64,000 nucleotides of DNA, taken from positions 10,540,001 to 10,604,000 of the forward strand of contig CM075937.1 in NCBI GenBank assembly GCA_038030265.1, written 5' to 3'. The stretch is from Corythucha ciliata (lineage: Eukaryota > Arthropoda > Insecta > Hemiptera > Tingidae). The notes beneath the pieces are model-generated. The model searched no databases. It was not told the DNA's origin and was given only the letters and a program-made list of their open reading frames with translations. Position 1 is the first letter of the stretch. Each line of letters starts with the position of its first letter. Made by a program: the position numbers and the translations under genes. Below are positions 54,701-64,000 of this stretch, one piece after another.

Positions 54701-54734
54701 TATATAAACAACATAAAATCAATCGCATTCATTC
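54701..54734 (+). promoter_or_regulatory. TATA box plus initiator, copy B
   Basis: TATATAA at 54701-54707 and TCATTC at 54729-54734, the start A (54731) again exactly 30 bases downstream. Identical arrangement to 24554-24587. Confidence 0.5.
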
Positions 54735-54739
54735 GCAAA

Positions 54740-55462
54740 CAAACACGACTTGACGAATTGGGTAACACGTCCGTATACAAGCGCCTATCAATACGCCGCA
54801 GAGTCGGGCGTTCACAAAACACAGAGCGTTCATTTTTTTAATTCCTTGACCGTAGCGACATGATTGTTGATTGCGTAAATAAAAAGTCTGGAAAGACGAA
54901 AATCAAGTCTCGAATTAGTACGTTATATCGTCTGAATGTTCAATAAACTGATACATTATGACACAAAATTTGTCTATTATTTTGTACAAGCTCTCGTCGA
55001 CCGTCTTTTTGGAAAACGCGAAGCACTCGATGTCACGTAGTTAATGAAGTTTATCGGTTCTCATGTGTATATATATGACAGGGTCACGCGGGAGGAATAT
55101 ATTCATTCGAAAAATTTCGCACTACCTAATGGAAAATTCACGAAGCACACGTTATATTTCTTTCATTGCAAAGCGAAAATCCTTACCTAAATCGTTATTC
55201 TGCTCACAAAGCGCACTTTCCAATTTATATGAAGATTATATGGACTTCGAAGCTTTTCAAGGCCGCCTCTCCTAAGCCTCGATTACACAGGGCTAGTTTA
55301 CAAGCTAAAAGTCAGCGAGTGGCGAGTAAATTAGCCAGTCTTTCTATTTTTTCGCAGCTTTTTTACAATCGAAGAGTGAACAAAGTCGATGACACGGGGC
55401 GAGCTTACAAGCTGCTAGCAATGTTTTCGTTTTGTTTTGTTTGTTTATTTTTTTTCTTCAAA
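54740..55462. other. Block D non-coding part, copy B
   Basis: Same content as 24600-25308, with a 7-base insertion near 54865. No gene recognised. Confidence 0.4.
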
Positions 55463-57325
55463 TTACCCCCGGCGTTTTTTGAGAGAGCCAAGCCCACGAC
55501 ATTGTACTGTTATGTTTTTGGATGAGGAAGCTCCGCGAAAGTGGTTTTGAAGGACCCACCCAGAAAACCAGCAATTAAGAAGCCCTTCAGCGACTTTGTT
55601 GGCAGTTGCATCTTCCAGGGGCCGTACCTCAGGCCATCTTGTGAATCTGTCGACGACTGTCAGGCAGTAGCGGTACGAGCCTGCAGGAGGTAGAGGGCCA
55701 ATTATGTCGACATGGATGTGTTCAAAGCGTGCGGAAGGTGAGGGGAAGAGACCTGTAGGAGAACGTACGTGTCGAGAGATTTTGGCGCGTTGACACAGAA
55801 TGCAGGATTGTGTCCACGATCGACAGTTTTGGCGAATTCGGGGCCAAACGTAACGCTCGGTGACGAGGCGAGTGGTAGACTTGACGCCTGGGTGGCTCAA
55901 GTTGTGAAGAGAGTTGAACACACGGCGTCGGAGTGACAAGGGAACGAATGGTCGAAGGTCAGGGGTTGACGTGTCACAAACAAGAGTTGCGTTCGATTCT
56001 GGTATTTTGACTCGCTTGAGACGAAGTGATGAGTTATTGACCATTTTCTCAAGATCACGGAGTTCAACGTCTTTTTCTTGTTCTTGTATAAGAGTGTTGA
56101 GGTCGATCGGTGTGAGAGGATCGGAGTTAACTGAATTGATACGAGATAGAGCGTCGGCCACAACGTTGGCGGAACCTCTGACGTGTTGGATGTCGGTTGT
56201 AAATTGGGAAATGAATGACAGCTGATTGATTTGGATAGAAGGAAGTTTGTCTCTGTGTTGTCGAAAAGCGTAAATTAGAGGCTTGTGGTCAGTGAAAACT
56301 GTAAATAAACGTGGTTCGAGGATGTGGCGAAAATGTTGAATTGAAGCATACACAGCGAGGAGTTCTCTATAAAACGCTGGCCATTGCTGCTGGCGAGGGG
56401 TAAGTTTCTGAGAGAAGAAAGCTAGAGGTTCCCATTGATCAGCTACGCGTTGTTGAAGAGATGCTCCTACCGCAATTTGTGATGCGTCAGTGGAAAGAGC
56501 GAGAGTAGCTGTTGGGTCAGGGTGAATGAGAAGGGTGGCCTGTGCGAGGTGATCTTTGCACGATTGAAATGCTGCTTCCAACGGTGGGGTCCAAGCTATT
56601 TTGTTTTTTCCGTGAAGACCAGTTAAAGCGGAATGGAGAGGTGCTTGAAATTCTGCAGCTGAAGGAAGAAAGCGGCGGTAAAAATTCATGATACCGAGAA
56701 AACGGCGGAGACCTTCGGCTGTTAGTGGCTTGGCGAAGTTTAAGAGAGCTTCGACGCTTTCTGGAGGTGGACGAATACCTTTAGCTGATTCTTCGTATCC
56801 GAGAAAATTTATCGTGTTGACACCGAAGACACTTTTGTTGGTGTTGACGAGGAGGCCGTGGCTCGCTAGGCGGTCGAATACAGCACGGAGATGAGCGAGA
56901 TGAGTGTCTGCGTTGGTGGGGTATACCAAGATGTCATCGACGTAGGGGAAACAAAAGTCGAGGTCGTGGAGGACTTCATCGATGAATCGTTGGAACGTCT
57001 GGCCAGCATTTCGGAGGCCAAAACTCATAAATGGGAACTCGAAAAGACCAAAAGGCGTCGTGATGGCGGTCTTTGGGATGTCGGATGGATTGACTGGGAT
57101 CTGCGTGTAAGCCTTGGCAAGATCGATGACGGAGAAGACGGAGCATCCGCGGAGTTGGTGATTAGAATCATGTATGTGGCGCACGGGGTACCGATCGGGG
57201 ATTGTTCGGGCGTTTAAGGCGCGATAATCGCCGCAAGGGCGCCAGCTAGAATCCTTTTTCGGGACCATGTGGAGGGGAGAAGACCAAGGGCTGTCAGAGC
57301 GGCGGATAATACCTTCGCGAAGCAT
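55463..57325 (-). CDS. gypsy D2 Pol: RT, RNase H, truncated integrase
   Basis: 620-residue frame. RT YVDD at 128-131 intact and [14 protein letters not shown] upstream. RNase [30 protein letters not shown] (Glu) and [13 protein letters not shown] (Asp) intact. [13 protein letters not shown], then [20 protein letters not shown] with CILCQRAK zinc site, and [16 protein letters not shown] with one core Asp before truncation at LLNCWFSG. The A-run bases missing from D1 are present here, so D1 frameshifts are copy-specific or sequencing errors. Confidence 0.92.
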   Translation of the reverse strand: MLREGIIRRSDSPWSSPLHMVPKKDSSWRPCGDYRALNARTIPDRYPVRHIHDSNHQLRGCSVFSVIDLAKAYTQIPVNPSDIPKTAITTPFGLFEFPFMSFGLRNAGQTFQRFIDEVLHDLDFCFPYVDDILVYPTNADTHLAHLRAVFDRLASHGLLVNTNKSVFGVNTINFLGYEESAKGIRPPPESVEALLNFAKPLTAEGLRRFLGIMNFYRRFLPSAAEFQAPLHSALTGLHGKNKIAWTPPLEAAFQSCKDHLAQATLLIHPDPTATLALSTDASQIAVGASLQQRVADQWEPLAFFSQKLTPRQQQWPAFYRELLAVYASIQHFRHILEPRLFTVFTDHKPLIYAFRQHRDKLPSIQINQLSFISQFTTDIQHVRGSANVVADALSRINSVNSDPLTPIDLNTLIQEQEKDVELRDLEKMVNNSSLRLKRVKIPESNATLVCDTSTPDLRPFVPLSLRRRVFNSLHNLSHPGVKSTTRLVTERYVWPRIRQNCRSWTQSCILCQRAKISRHVRSPTGLFPSPSARFEHIHVDIIGPLPPAGSYRYCLTVVDRFTRWPEVRPLEDATANKVAEGLLNCWFSGWVLQNHFRGASSSKNITVQCRGLGSLKKRRG

Positions 57326-57979
57326 GAGGTCGAATTCTGACTTGGCTGTTTTCAGTTGTTCAGGAGAAAGGCGTCTGGGGCGTGAGCAGAGAGGGAGACC
57401 AGGCGTCGTGTTGATGTAGTGGAAGGTAGAATGTCAAACGACGCGTTGAGTTCCAGACGGTTGGGTGAGTTGAGGAAATTCGGCGAGGACAGCGTGAAAA
57501 GGCGACTTGCTACGAAGTGAATCAGTGAGGGTTTTGACGCTCTATTGACTTGTTCGTCCTGGAAGACAAGGTGTTGAGAGACCGGTCACTGAGTCGATCA
57601 GACGAGTGTTGCGACAATCAGGAAGCAGAGAGAAGTGGGCAAGGAAATCTGAACCGATGATCAGAGTGTCCACGTCGGCGATAATAAAATTCCATGAAAA
57701 GTCACGGCGAAGACCGAAGTCTGGTCTGAGACAAAGAGTACCGTACGTGGGGAAGGTGGAATTATTCGCGGCGAGGAGCTCGAAGTCGGAGCGAGGACGA
57801 TGTCTTGGGAGAAGGCGTCGAGGGTAGCAGCAGAGGTCGGAGCCTGTGTCGAGAAGAAATTGCTGTTTTGTCAAGTGGTCGACGAGAAAAAGGCGGCGTC
57901 CTTTGGATGGACAGTCGGTTGCCGCTACTATTGACTGTCCAGGGCGTTTTTTGCAAGGAATGTACAAGGTGAGGAACAC
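57326..57979 (-). pseudogene. gypsy D2 protease and RT N-terminus with two nonsense codons
   Basis: 57979 downward reads the protease with [15 protein letters not shown] and [10 protein letters not shown], stopping at TAG 57542-57544 (TCG in D1). A TGA at 57434-57436 replaces the CGA of VVRHSTFHY. The rest to 57326 is in frame with the downstream RT frame, so two point mutations alone separate it from a continuous Pol. Confidence 0.88.
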
Positions 57980-58904
57980 TTAAGGGCATTTTTACCCCAG
58001 CGTTGATGATACCAGCACAACGAGCGTGATGGAGCTGGCGATGAATTTCGAGAACGGCTTGAATGTCGTTGACGAGAATGGGATCGCGTGGAACGAGAGT
58101 GTTCACATCTTTGGAGTTTGAGCTGTGCCAGTTCTTGACGAATTTCTGCGAGTTGTTGTGCGAGACTGGAGTCAGTGTGCGATACAGCGTTGACGACGGG
58201 AACGAAGGGGCTGATGGGAAACAGGCCGGTTGGATTTCCATTATTTTGTCCGCTGTTATTGAAAGACGATCAAGCGGCAAGTCTACCTGAGTTTGGAGAA
58301 TGGCTTGGACGGTGAGCGGAAGTCGTTGGATCCACAGTGAGCGGAGGAGATTGTCATGAACAGGAGTCGTCCCAGCGAGAGATCTCAAATGCCGAAGAAA
58401 TTGACAGGGTTTCCGGTCTCCTAATTCCTCTTGGGAGAGTAGTTGGCGAACGCGTTGAGAGTCGGACACCGATAGACGTTCAATGAGAGCGTTTTTAAGA
58501 GTGGTGTATGGGTACTGCGGAGGGGGTGTTGCAATGAGATCTTCGATTTCGTTGACGTATCTCTCATCGAGTTGGGAAATGAGATAGGAATATTTGGTTG
58601 ATTCTTCAGTAATTCCTGCCAGAGTGAATTGAGCGTGCACTTGAGAAAACCACAACGTTGGTTTATCTCTCCAAAAAGGAGGTAGTTTTGGAGTAACGCG
58701 AGCGACGAAAGCGGGGACTTGGTGTTGGTGGGGTGAAGTCTGGTCCTCGACGGGAGGTATGTCTGCAAGAAGCGACTGGTACAACTGCTGCATTTGCTGT
58801 CGTAGTTGAGCGAGCTGTTCGGCGACGTCGTCGGTGTTGGCCAGCATCGTGGTAAATAGCGTCCAGGAGCTGATGTCGCGGATTCCTTCGTGTCGGGGTC
58901 ACCA
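57762..58904 (-). pseudogene. gypsy D2 Gag, frameshifted at both ends
   Basis: Frame from 58847 reads [58 protein letters not shown] and [20 protein letters not shown] as in D1. An extra G near 58836 shifts the first residues, and one base missing near 58197 (G-run) shifts the C-terminal third, so the Arg/Ser-rich and CWYH knuckle part is out of frame although its DNA is present. Confidence 0.85.
58892..58904 (-). other. Primer-binding site, tRNA-Trp-type (D2)
   Basis: Minus-strand TGGTGACCCCGAC, identical to D1. Confidence 0.7.
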
Positions 58905-58962
58905 AAATAACGGGTTTCGATGTCCTGTTGATAAAATTAATCCAAGAACTGGTAGAAACTTT

Positions 58963-60100
58963 TTATTTCCCCGGTCCCGTATAAGTAGGGCGAAGTGACT
59001 TCTTTCCTTGTTCGTCTCGCATGAAGACGTGTGAACTGTTGTGCAGTTCTTTACTCACAAATGAGCGTTGTTGACTTTCGCGAGTTTGTGCCATTTCTTG
59101 TTTTAATAGTCGAATGAGGTCGTCTGGTGGTGTGGCATTTTTTGAAAGCATGAAATATTCGCCGGGAAGTCGCAAGGGTTGTCCGTAAAGAAGTTCTGCG
59201 GTGCCCTTTGCTTCGTCTTGTCTGACTGCTGAACGGAGTCAGCGGCAGAATATTTGTCCACTGGTTTTTGGTATTGAGGCGAGCAGTCAGCGCCGTTTTC
59301 AGTGTCCGGTGCTATCGTTCTATTGTACCATTGGTTTGTGGGTGGTAAGGTGTCGTACGGATGCGTTGTATTCCGAAAAGTTTCGTTTTCCGAGAAGAGG
59401 TGTGATTCAAGTTGTCTTCCCTGGTCCTTAATGGTACGCCAAATCGAGATATTCAGTGTGTGACAAATGCGAGTGCGACGGTGGTCGCTTCGATGTTGGA
59501 AAGTGGGATCGCTTCGAGCCAATGGCTGAAGCGGTGGATCATTGTTAAATAACACATTTTTCCTTCTGGCAGCGGCTAGTTTCTCGAAATTGGTTGGCAT
59601 TTGAATTACTTTGACTCGAGATAAGGTGACAGCCACGGTGTTGGTTTCGCAGGGGCTGTACCTGATATCGGTGGTGAATTGAGAGATGTAATTTAATGGC
59701 GAGCAGTTCCCTGTCCAAGTGCTGTAGACGGTTTGTGCTTTACTTAGTGCACGTGAGAAAAATCCGAATGGCTGAAATTCGCTGCCGTTTTTCTGTTGGA
59801 GGACAGCTCCCAGAGCTCAGAAGCTTGCGTCGCACTGCAGGTAGATAGGAAGTAGGTCCGTTGGGTGATTAAGCTTAGTTGCGTTTGCAAGTGTGTGCTT
59901 AGTTTGTTCCCAGGCTTGCACTGCCGTTGGAGACCATGGAATCGGTGTGTGATCATTTTTCTTTGCGCCGTGTAGCAACTCGTTGAGAGGTTTTTGAGGA
60001 CGAAGTTTACCATTCCTAGGTGCGGGCGACAGATTCCTTCCTCCATCATGCGCCGGAACTCCTCGTTAGCAGCGTGGTACTTTTCGGGTGGAAGGCGTTA
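58963..60100 (-). pseudogene. gypsy relic E2
   Basis: Copy of E1 with the same deletion and frameshifts: MMEEGICRPHLGMVNF (60049 downward), SRVKVIQMPTNFEKLA (59636 downward), IKDQGRQLESHLFSE, then SKNATPPDDLIRLLKQEMA to SLRPTYTGPG (59175 downward). A few substitutions distinguish it. Confidence 0.75.
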
Positions 60101-62308
60101 CTTTTTACGGCTAAAATTATGGAAAAGCGCGGATAAAGTATAGTCAAAGCCGAAATTCGCGGTTAAAATTACCAAAACGCCAATTCTCGGCTTATGAAGG
60201 CAAGTTTATGGCAAAAATTAAGAGAACGTGCTATACACGGATTAAATTGAGGGAAATCACTCATTAGAGGCTAAAACCGGGGTAAACTTGAATTCACGAT
60301 AAAAATGAACAAAAATCGCTAATCACTAATTCACAAAATTGGAAGGCGGGGGGGAATTACTAATTCTCCGATAAAATTTAAAAGAAAGCGCTCAAGTGCG
60401 GAAAAATGCCGTGCGCTGTGAGAAAACACGAATTTGTGGCATCTGAAGGTAACTTCGTGGCTGAAAGTGAATAAAATCGCTAATTCACCTGTAAATGAGG
60501 GAAAATCGTTAATTCGCGGATAAAATGAAGAAAAACCTTTAATTCGTGGCGAAAATTGGGTCAAAAAACTCTCACAGCTGAAATGCGGAAAATGGCTAAT
60601 TGTCGGTTGAAGTTGGGTAAAACGCTGATCCACAAGAAAATTTGCTAATTATAGGGTTAAATTAAGAAAATATGCTAATTCACGCAAATAAATACTAGAG
60701 AAAATTGCAAGTCGCAGTTTTCAGAGAGAATTTTGTGACTAAAGTTAGGAAAAAGCGCTAATTCAAAGGTAAAATCATTTATTAGCGGCTAAAATAAGAA
60801 AAAAAATCTAAATTCACGACAAAAACTGAGAAAAATATCAGGAGAAGCGCGGAAGTTTGAAAAAAAAAAACGCTAATTCGTGGTTAAAATGTAGAATACC
60901 GGCTAAAATATCGCCTTTTGAATGCATTATAACTTCATGGGGGCGCTGGTGGAAGATTCGCCGGGGGGCGCCTAATATGTTCAAGGCCGGCGCTGCACCC
61001 GATACACCTTGATGTCACTACCATCAATACAAATAGGCAAAGTGGCTATGCGGGTACTTATTGAGGACCAGATGAAAGCAACCAGATGCACACGGAATCG
61101 GCTGGAATCCCCCCCTTTGGCCTGGAACTAAATGTGAGGAAAACTATCCAAGCAAAGAAACTGTGCCAGTAGCAAACCACGATCTCCACCATGCAAGTTC
61201 CAGACCAAAGTTCGAGGAGAAAATCGCTGATTTGCGATGTATTAAAGCCATTCCACGTCGAAAACGTAGAAATCAAAGAAAAGGCTGTGAGTTAAATATA
61301 TCGTGGCTAATATTGACCCAAAAAAGTGGTTTAAAATTGGGCAAAACTGACTAATTAACAACTGAAATTGCAAAAAATCGCCTATTCGCATAAAAAAAGA
61401 GAATACATGCTATTCTCTATGCCCATTCGCTGCAAAATTTGCAGAAAAAGCTATTCAACAGCTGAATTGTGGACAAATCGCAAATTCGCGGATAAATTTA
61501 GGAAAATACGTCAATTCGCGGACTTAAAGTTTAGGAAAATGTGTTGGTTCGAGAATATAATTGAAGAAAATCACTTATCCGCGGTTAAAATTGAGAAAAC
61601 ACAAACCCGTACTGTATACGCACTCACACTGAAAAATAGCACCAATCCATAGCAGAAAGTAAAAATAATTGCTTATGCGGAGCTAAAATTTAAAAAACTA
61701 CGCAGCTAAGTTTTTAAAAAACACTAATTAGCACGGCTGAAATGAAGAAAAACGCTAATATTCAGCTCAAATTTAGAAAAATTGATAGTTCGATGCTAAA
61801 AATGGCTAATGTACAGCTAAAATTGAGGAAACCACAAATTAGAGGCTAAAATTGAGGAAAATGGCTAATGCAAAGGGATAGAAACGCGACTGCACTGTTA
61901 AACTTGAGAAAAAGCGCTAACCCACGCTTGAAGAAAATCACTGAATCGCGGCTTAAATTGAAAAAAAAAATGCTAATGCGTAGCTGCCGTTCGAGAATTA
62001 AACAGAGAAAAAAAACTAATCCATAAGAAATATTGAAAAAAAATAGCTAATGTAGGACTGAAACGTAAAGAAACGTTTCAGGGGCGTAGCCAGCCCGTTG
62101 TGGGCAGCCAGCTAGGCACGGATCCAAAGTGTTGGGTGGGGGGGGGGGTGCGCACGTCTAGAGAAAAAGTCCTCGTTCGCGGATGAAATCTAGAAAAGGA
62201 AATTTTGCGGCTAAGACATAGGAAAAACACCCATTCACGGCTAAAATTGAGAAATAGCGCTGGTTCATGTTGTACTTGAGAAATAAATCTCGTTATTCGC
62301 GGTTAAAA

Positions 62309-62442
62309 TTGAGAAAACACGCTTGTTTGCGATTTCGCGATGCAAAGTCCGGGGCGGAATTAAGAAAATGCGCTATTGAGAAAACACGCTTGTTTGCGAT
62401 TTCGCGATGCAAAGTCCGGGGCGGAATTAAGAAAATGCGCTA
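62309..62442. repeat. 67-bp exact tandem duplication
   Basis: Unit starting ttgagaaaacacgcttgttt occurs at 62309-62375 and 62376-62442; copy A has a single unit near 32119. A recent expansion step spanning about two basic repeat units. Confidence 0.9.
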
Positions 62443-63321
62443 ATTCACGGTTTATAGAACTCTTTTCACAGCTAAAATTGACAAAATAAATTGCTCGTTC
62501 AATGTAGAATTGAGAAAGATCACTCATTTGCGGCTGGAATTGAGGAAAAGTGCCAATTCATGGCTAAAATTGAGAAATGGAGCTCATTCACGCAGGTAAA
62601 ATTGAGAGAAGGCGCCTGTTCGCGTTTTATCAAACATCGGTAAACATTGCGAGAAAGAGCTAATTGACCGTTTTTATACATATATATGGCAAGTTTGAGG
62701 GTGAACTTGTGAAAGAGCGTGACTTACCGCATACATTTTTGAAAAAATTGCTTATTCACGGCTAAAATTACGGAAAATTGTTCGTTAGCCCGTGAAATTG
62801 AAGGGTCAAAATTAATGAAATTCGCTCTCACGCGGATTATGTGAACCTTTTCACTGCTGAAATTTGAAGGGAAAAAAAATTGCTCAAGACAGAATGAGGA
62901 AATGACACATTTTCCAAAATCGTGCTGTAGTGATAGCTTGGGTACCAAAACTCATGAAAACACGATCCGTTCAAATAAAATCAGGCCCTATATTTTTTTT
63001 TCAATTTTTAACACTATTGAGTTGCGGGACCCATTTGAAATTGGCTAGATAGACTGATGACGTAATAACGGCATTCGCATGACCTTCACAATAGTTTCCC
63101 ACGAATCAAACAACCGGACTTAAAAGAATGGGAAGGACAAGAAGGGGCAAGACATGATAACAGCCAGGATGCGGAGGGTTGGGAGAGGTCACAACCCCTT
63201 AACTACGTCACGAGTCACAGACCGGCCGTTTAAGGTAACAAAAAAAAATGGCAAGTTTATTATTTCTCTATAAATCGAAATCAATCAATTACGGATTAAC
63301 ATTCAATTCCTAGTCATATTT

Positions 63322-63466
63322 AGGGTCGTATTCATAAACCAACCTTAACCTTTACATCTCCTTTAAGCGCTTCAAAACAGATGACATATTTTTATAAACC
63401 ATCACATTTTTCAACTCCTTTAGTTAAGGCAAGGCTTTGTAAAGGAGGGTTTCTGAATACGGTCCT
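63322..63466. mobile_element. MITE, about 145 bp, present only in copy B
   Basis: Ends AGGGTCGTATTCATAAACC and inverse AGGACCGTATTCAGAAACC. Copy A near 33080 has the uninterrupted sequence catatttagtcattt, so this is an insertion after the duplication. Target duplication is ambiguous (possibly TAG with one change). Confidence 0.85.
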
Positions 63467-64000
63467 CAGTCATTTTCTTTCGAAAAAAAAAATATTTCCA
63501 GCGACTTTTATTTTTTATGTTACATCCTTATTAGGAAAAAGCACTAATTTGCGGCTAGAATTCAGGGAAAACGAATTGGTGAAATTGTCACCGTTTGTTG
63601 TTGATTGGTGGAATTCTCGTGGCTAAAATTGAGAAATAGCGTTCATCCACGGGTTTTTTTTTTGCGGCTGAAACTGACAGAACGCACCAATTTGCAGTTA
63701 GGCGATTCCCGGTGCTGGCCGTAATTGAAATAGTATATCAAAAATGCATTATTTCACGGTTCTTTTGAGACCTTTTCTCGGCTAAAATGAAGACAATGGG
63801 TTAGTTCGAGTTAGAATTGAGAAAAATCACTCAGTTTCAGCTAAAATTAAGGAAAACGTCAATTCGAGGCTAAAAACAGTACTCATTCATGAGTAAAATC
63901 GGGGGAAAAAACCCCTGTGCAACTACTCTTGAGAAAAACTGGATCCACGCCTGTGGGCCAGCTTCACTGGCGAAAATATCAGATGCACCATTGCCTTTTT

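Larger units (their letters stand above)
55463..58980 (-). mobile_element. Ty3/gypsy retrotransposon D2
   Basis: Duplicate of D1 within block copy B. Pol from RT to integrase is continuous here, while protease and Gag carry stops or shifts: the reverse of the damage pattern in D1. Same integrase truncation near 55559. Confidence 0.9.
54421..64000. repeat. Duplicated block D, copy B (direct repeat of 24269-33608)
   Basis: Starts tagtaccccccacccaccca and continues to the window edge, so its true end is unknown. Order, orientation and element truncations match copy A. Copy B alone has the MITE at 63322-63466 and a 67-bp tandem duplication at 62309-62442. Confidence 0.93.
60101..64000. repeat. 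R4 minisatellite field, copy B
   Basis: Same as 29941-33608 with scattered differences, a 67-bp tandem duplication and a MITE insertion. Continues beyond the window. Confidence 0.85.

Overview
This is a gene-poor, repeat-dominated stretch of a eukaryotic, most likely arthropod, genome. The basis is Ty3/gypsy, non-LTR, Tc1/mariner, MULE, PIF/DDE_Tnp_4 and piggyBac-like remnants, MITE-type fold-backs, TATA/Inr promoter signatures, and no bacterial-style operons. I cannot name the species; a hemipteran or a tick/mite would fit, and this is a guess. I see no intact host protein-coding gene. Two small pieces could be exons of real or domesticated genes (1610-1767 minus; 2952-3092 plus).

Layout. 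0-7 kb: transposase fossils (DDE_Tnp_4, THAP fragment, FLYWCH/MULE) plus fold-backs. 7.2-19.4 kb: two copies of one gypsy family (A1 minus, A2 plus) arranged head to head around a 208-bp gapless inverted repeat. A2 is split by a 2,970-bp Tc1/mariner-derived fold-back element, which is itself split by a 903-bp TTAA-flanked piggyBac-like MITE. 19.4-21.3 kb: degenerate tandem-repeat fields with one MITE. 22.2-24.3 kb: 5'-gag/RT/RNase H piece of gypsy family C. 24.3-33.6 kb: block 'D', holding a TATA/Inr promoter-like site, gypsy D, gypsy relic E and a long degenerate minisatellite. 34-42.3 kb: more minisatellite fields of different unit types. 42.9-45.6 kb: gypsy relic F, interrupted by a 343-bp insertion that carries a well-folded tRNA between perfect 84-bp inverted arms.

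47,094-47,593 is a 500-N assembly gap. After the gap comes gypsy C again (47.6-51.2 kb) with a LINE insertion and a MITE, then a second LINE fragment. Block D is then repeated (54.4-64.0 kb) in the same order and orientation as at 24.3-33.6 kb, including the same truncation points. The window therefore holds either a large direct segmental duplication or two uncollapsed haplotypes joined across the gap.

Functionally nothing here works as a pathway. The coding content is mostly dead reverse-transcribing elements (Gag; Pol = protease, RT, RNase H, integrase). The best-preserved machinery is the Pol III-type tRNA at 44,219-44,291 and the D1/D2 gag and pol frames. The most unusual structures are the tRNA-bearing fold-back, the nested mariner fold-back, and the many minisatellite fields with phased but strongly diverged units.
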